Assembly (NCBI GenBank): GCA_009823505.1
Contig: VZQC01006365.1
Location: forward strand, 150,495 to 214,494
Direction: 5' to 3'
Source: Rhizomys pruinosus
Lineage: Eukaryota > Chordata > Mammalia > Rodentia > Spalacidae
Length of the DNA: 64,000 bases
Of this stretch, positions 60,416 through 64,000 are shown piece by piece. The position numbers and the translations under genes are program-made. Each line of letters opens with the position of its first letter. Positions within the stretch are counted from its first letter, which is position 1. Below the pieces are notes generated by a model. It was not told where the DNA came from, did no database searches, and saw only the letters and a list, made by a program, of their open reading frames with translations.

Positions 60416-63286
60416 GCTGTGAGGGAAGTGTATGAGGAGGCTGGAGTCAAAGGAAAATTAGGCAGACTCCTGGGCTTATTTGAGACTCAAGATCAAAAGC
60501 AGAGAACATATGTTTATGTTCTTACAGTTACTGAAATATTAGAAAATTGGGAAGATTCTGTTAATATAGGAAGGAAGAGAGAGTGGTTCAAAGTAGAAGT
60601 CGCAATCAAAGTTCTTCAGTGGCATAAGCCTGTCCATGCAGAGTACCTGGAAAAACTAAAGCTGGGGTGTTCTCCTACCAATGGGATTTCTACAGTCCCT
60701 TCCCTTCCACATAACAGTGCCTGCTTTGTTACTGCAGCACAGCCCTCTGGGGTGCCATCCAGTATCAGATAGAGAGTTGAGATCCCCTCTCCACCCCTTT
60801 CCAGGGGAGAGGCCTTCTCACTTTCCTTCCAACACATCTGACTGCTGCTGGCAAACCCTGAATTTGCTATGCAGGGATTTCAAATAATTTGCATGTGTTT
60901 CAGATGCTTCCAAGTCTTTTAAAATTAACAACAAAAATAGTGTACAAATATTTTAAGACACTAAAGCCACGTGAAATTTTTTATGCCTTAATTTAACCCT
61001 TCTCCACAATATTATTTTGGTTTTCAGTTTTTGCAGCCTTTTTTTTTTCTTTCATTTTTATCCACCAGACATCAGTCTGTGATTTATTTTGCCAGATCAA
61101 ATTGTTTGTGGGTGTATTTCCACCCTTAAGTTTTTCTCATTCATAGCATCAACGTATTAACCAAATCCTTCTATTGGAAATGAATAAGAAAATATTCTTG
61201 GTATTAAAGAAGTATATCTACCCCAAAACTCATTTAAGAGGATCGTAATCTCAGTTCGGAAACTGCAGAGTTGGGCTGTTTTTGTAAGGTCCAGTGATTT
61301 TTGACAAAGGACTTCCATTTGCTATTTTCAGGAATTTGCAGACTCATTTGTCTGAATATTCAGTTAGTACTATTTCCCCTCAAACACAATAGTAATTCAA
61401 CATGAACTATATTGAGCTGCTCATGTCTGGGGAAATACTGTTAGCACAATGCATATAGTTCAGTACATCTCATCTGAAAATGCTATTCATGGATTTATTT
61501 AGCAAGCTTAGTTGCCAGTTCCATTTATAACACTTAACACAGAATACATTAGGACTACATTTCCCTCAATGCTCTTAAAATGCATTTTCATTTTTGTAAT
61601 TTAGTGACATCCCTTCAGTTCAAACTTTACCACAGGATTGGAATCTAATCTTCAATGCTAGTAACAGTGTTACAGTTGAATAAAATGGCCCTTCTTGTTT
61701 GGCTGTTCCAGGCTTAAGATGGATAGGGTACATCTGAGTGTGATTTCTAGTGTCAATAAGTGCCGTTTGTCATCTAGAGGAACTAGAATGTACATGAACC
61801 AATAATTATTTCATCATCTTTGTACTCAATTAAAACTGGCCATCCCATGTACAGTACTTGCTCCAAACGCCCTGTACTTCCTCAGTGAGGTCAGGAGCAA
61901 AATGGGAGGAAAAAAAACCCAAAAAAACCTTGGACTAAGATGTGGGGTTGGGGAGAGTGAAAGATTTTTTTTAAATGTAGACGTTGTTACCCTCTTGTAA
62001 ATATTCTAACTGGCAAGCAAAAATAGAAAAAGTACAGTTAAAACATTTGCTCTGTAACTTAACCTTTAAATATATAATTGCTGTTAAAAATAGTCCTTAC
62101 ACTTCTAGAAAATTGGTGCCATTTTGAAAATGAGATCTTGTGCCATAAATGCAGCTTAATTAAATAAAAACATTAGTTTACAAATTAATGCTTTCAAAGA
62201 AATGAGTGAAGTAGACTTAACCAGTAATATTTCATTCTAAATTATGTAGTGTGATCAAACAGGATCATCCAGAATTTTTATATTTTTCTTTGTACAGAGG
62301 ACATGTATTCTGCGTGTTTTTCTAAAAGGAAACATTTTCAGTACCACAGGTTTACACTTTGAGTACGTCAAAAGACTTATGGTTTCTTTCTCAGTAATCT
62401 CTGAAATTTCTCTATATGCTAAACACAACAGAGAAACTGGATTGTTTTCTATATAAGACTGCTTCCACCTGAAAGGCTATCATAAGGACTTAGGGGGATT
62501 TATCTTGTATAATGTTAGTCTTAGAGGTAATAATGCATGAACTTATTTTATAAAATCTTGAACTGTGTATTGCCATGTAAAATATGTATAATATTCATGT
62601 CAACCATTTCTTAAAAAGTTAGCTTATAAATATTGTATTAATTCTCTGGTCAAACATTTGGACAAAGTCATATCACCTGGGTCCGGATTTTCAGTGCCAT
62701 CTGGCAAACCAACTGTCTTTAGTCTATGCAGCTAGCAAAAACTATGTAATAGTTTTCACTTTCAATTTTATATGAGGAGTTCTCTTCACTATTCTGGATC
62801 CAGTATAGCGAAATTAAAGGCAAAGCCTAAGGTGATTTATTTCTCTTAAAAGAAAAGGCCAACTTTTCAGGCAAAATAGTTGAATCTACTAAAGATAATA
62901 ATGTCTACTATCTCAACCCTCCAAAGTCTGCAGTGTTGAGACTGTTGTTTGTGCTTGTTTGTGGAGTAGTTGAATAAAATTGGTCATCTAAATTTTTCAG
63001 TCCCATGTGCCTCCTAAGTAAAAAAAAAGTAAGTTATTGAAAATTGTCTTGCAGAAAAATAGAAACTTCCCTTTGTGGTGGTGTTTTTGAATGACATTTT
63101 CTGACCAAGCCCATGCTATCTAATTTTCTGTCAATCACATTGTATGAAGCAGAAAAGGAGAAGAGAAATGATTGTTGCATACACTGAACTGTTTTGCATG
63201 ATCTCACTTGAGATGGTCTCATTCTGACTGGTGTAAGAATCTTGACTTTTATTCATTTGGAAACATCAAATAAAAATAGAAGCATG
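60416..63286 (+). pseudogene. NUDT4: NUDT4 (diphosphoinositol polyphosphate phosphohydrolase 2) processed retrocopy, 5'-truncated
   Basis: The parent enzyme is a cytosolic Nudix hydrolase that removes beta-phosphates from diphosphoinositol polyphosphates and hydrolyses dinucleoside polyphosphates. Homology starts at 60416 inside the Nudix box: the REVYEEAGV half is kept, while the glycine-rich half and everything upstream are missing. From there the frame is open without introns to the stop at 60770-60772, about 117 codons of the usual 180 or so. It covers KGKLGRLLGLFE, TYVYVLTVTEILE, WEDSVNIGRKREWFKVE, HAEYLEKLKLGCSPTNG and the C-terminal tail ending SIR. No ATG opens the frame; the first codons are GCT GTG. 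About 2.5 kb of 3' UTR follow, ending with AATAAA at 63269-63274 and an A-rich tail from 63287 that has become (CAAA)n. It sits inside L1 sequence. Loss of half the catalytic motif argues against enzyme activity. I could not identify a clean target duplication. Confidence 0.93.
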
Positions 63287-63310
63287 AAAACAAACAAACA
63301 AACAAACAAA
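63287..63310. repeat. (CAAA)n tail of the retrocopy
   Basis: About five CAAA units grown from the poly(A) tail of the NUDT4 retrocopy. Confidence 0.85.
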
Positions 63311-63684
63311 AACACCAAGTACTGGCATGGATGCAGGGAACCAGAAACCCTCATCTATTGGTGGTAGAATTGCACACTGGTACAACTACTATGAAAATCA
63401 GTATGGAGAAATATTAAAAATCTAAAATAAATCTATATGATTCAGTTATATCACTCCTTGGCATATGCTCAAAGGATTCATCTACTACAGAGATTAATCT
63501 TTGTTGCTGCTCTTTTCACAATAGCTAAAAAATAGAAGCAACCTCAATGTCCCACCACTAAAGAATGTATAATGAAAATGCGGTATGTTTACAGAATAGA
63601 GTTCTATTCAGTGATAAAGTATAAAGAAATATTGAAATTTATAGGTAAATGGAACGACAAACTGTTATATAAGTAACCGAAACT

Positions 63685-63823
63685 TTTTTTGGTCTTTTTG
63701 AGACAGGGTTTCCCTGCAGCCCCAGCTGTCCCACAGACCAGGCTGGCCTTGAACTCACAGAGATATGCTTGCTTCTGCCTCTCCAGTGCTGGGATTAAAG
63801 CCATGTGCCACCACACCTGGCTG
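63685..63823 (-). mobile_element. B1 SINE, antisense
   Basis: Reversed B1 lacking an internal stretch of about 15 bases after ccagctgtcc. Flanks taaccgaaactttt and taatggaaactttt suggest the target duplication inside L1. Confidence 0.88.
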
Positions 63824-64000
63824 TAATGGAAACTTTTATACTAAGTAACGCAGACTCAGAATAACAAGAGATGTGTGTTCTCTCTCATTTGTGGAACTTA
63901 GCTCTAATTCCCTAGATTTGAGTATAGTTCCTGATGTAAACAGAGGAGCCAGGAAAATGAAAAGGAAAATGGGATTAAGAAGAAGAAGGAGAGGAAGAGG

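Larger units (their letters stand above)
57890..64000 (+). mobile_element. Sense L1 ORF2, broken and multiply invaded, runs off the window
   Basis: Order on the plus strand: endonuclease-RT linker (57895-58200), RT core (58380-58980, with recognisable GTRQ-like and AEKTFEK-like peptide stretches), post-RT region (59160-59890, 60266-60415) and C-terminal end (63312-63684, 63824-64000). Frameshifts and stops occur throughout. Guests are a B1 (59004-59150), an L1-like 3' end (59893-60250), the NUDT4 retrocopy (60416-63286) and a B1 (63685-63823). Confidence 0.82.

Noticed and set aside
63190..63260. Similarity of attctgactggtgtaagaat to antisense L1, suggesting an inversion at the 3' end of the NUDT4 copy
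   Set aside because: The match is short, and the surrounding sequence runs on to a normal AATAAA and poly(A) tail, so it is more likely genuine 3' UTR.

Overview
Repeat-dense, gene-poor nuclear DNA of a muroid (mouse-like) rodent. The evidence is more than twenty B1 SINEs, about ten B2/B3-type SINEs, ID elements, L1 fragments and many solo LTRs. The B1 tail carries a GACC motif inside its A-tract and the B2 copies have an unusual body, so this is probably not Mus or Rattus; I cannot name the species. I see no intact host gene, no multi-exon gene that I can recognise and no RNA gene. The only host-derived coding sequence is a processed copy of NUDT4 at 60416-63286: 5'-truncated, with an intact 117-codon reading frame and its 3' UTR.

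Layout. 1-7149: B1, B2/B3 and ID SINEs, an L1 3' end, a minisatellite and an antisense L1 fragment, ending at a single N (7150). 7151-8424: an error-rich repeat of 5091-6347. 8646-9525: an L1 3' end carrying about 360 bp of foreign 3' sequence between perfect 16-bp target-site duplications (TSDs). 10320-16200: old L1 ORF2 pieces in both orientations, broken by SINEs. 17061-25700: mostly unique sequence without recognisable genes. 25741-36130: SINEs and antisense LTRs, ending at a second single N (36131). 36132 to about 45330: an error-rich second copy of 26592-36020. 46206-49830: a nested set of class III LTRs. 51046-55098: a 4-kb LTR retrotransposon with both LTRs. 55355-57728: a solo LTR, a B2 and an antisense LTR. 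57890-64000: a sense L1 ORF2 hosting B1s, another L1 3' end and the NUDT4 retrocopy.

The largest pattern is technical. Both duplicated tracts begin exactly at a one-base N, are dense in small indels and, in the larger case, alternate with perfectly identical blocks. This is what unmerged, partly corrected long-read gap filling produces, so features inside 7151-8424 and 36132-46020 should not be counted as separate loci. The genuine biology is retrotransposon history: nested insertions readable from TSDs, a 3' transduction, a B2 subfamily with an internal tandem duplication, a pure (ATTTT)18 array grown from a B1 tail, and the NUDT4 retrocopy. I found no sign of a new biological system.
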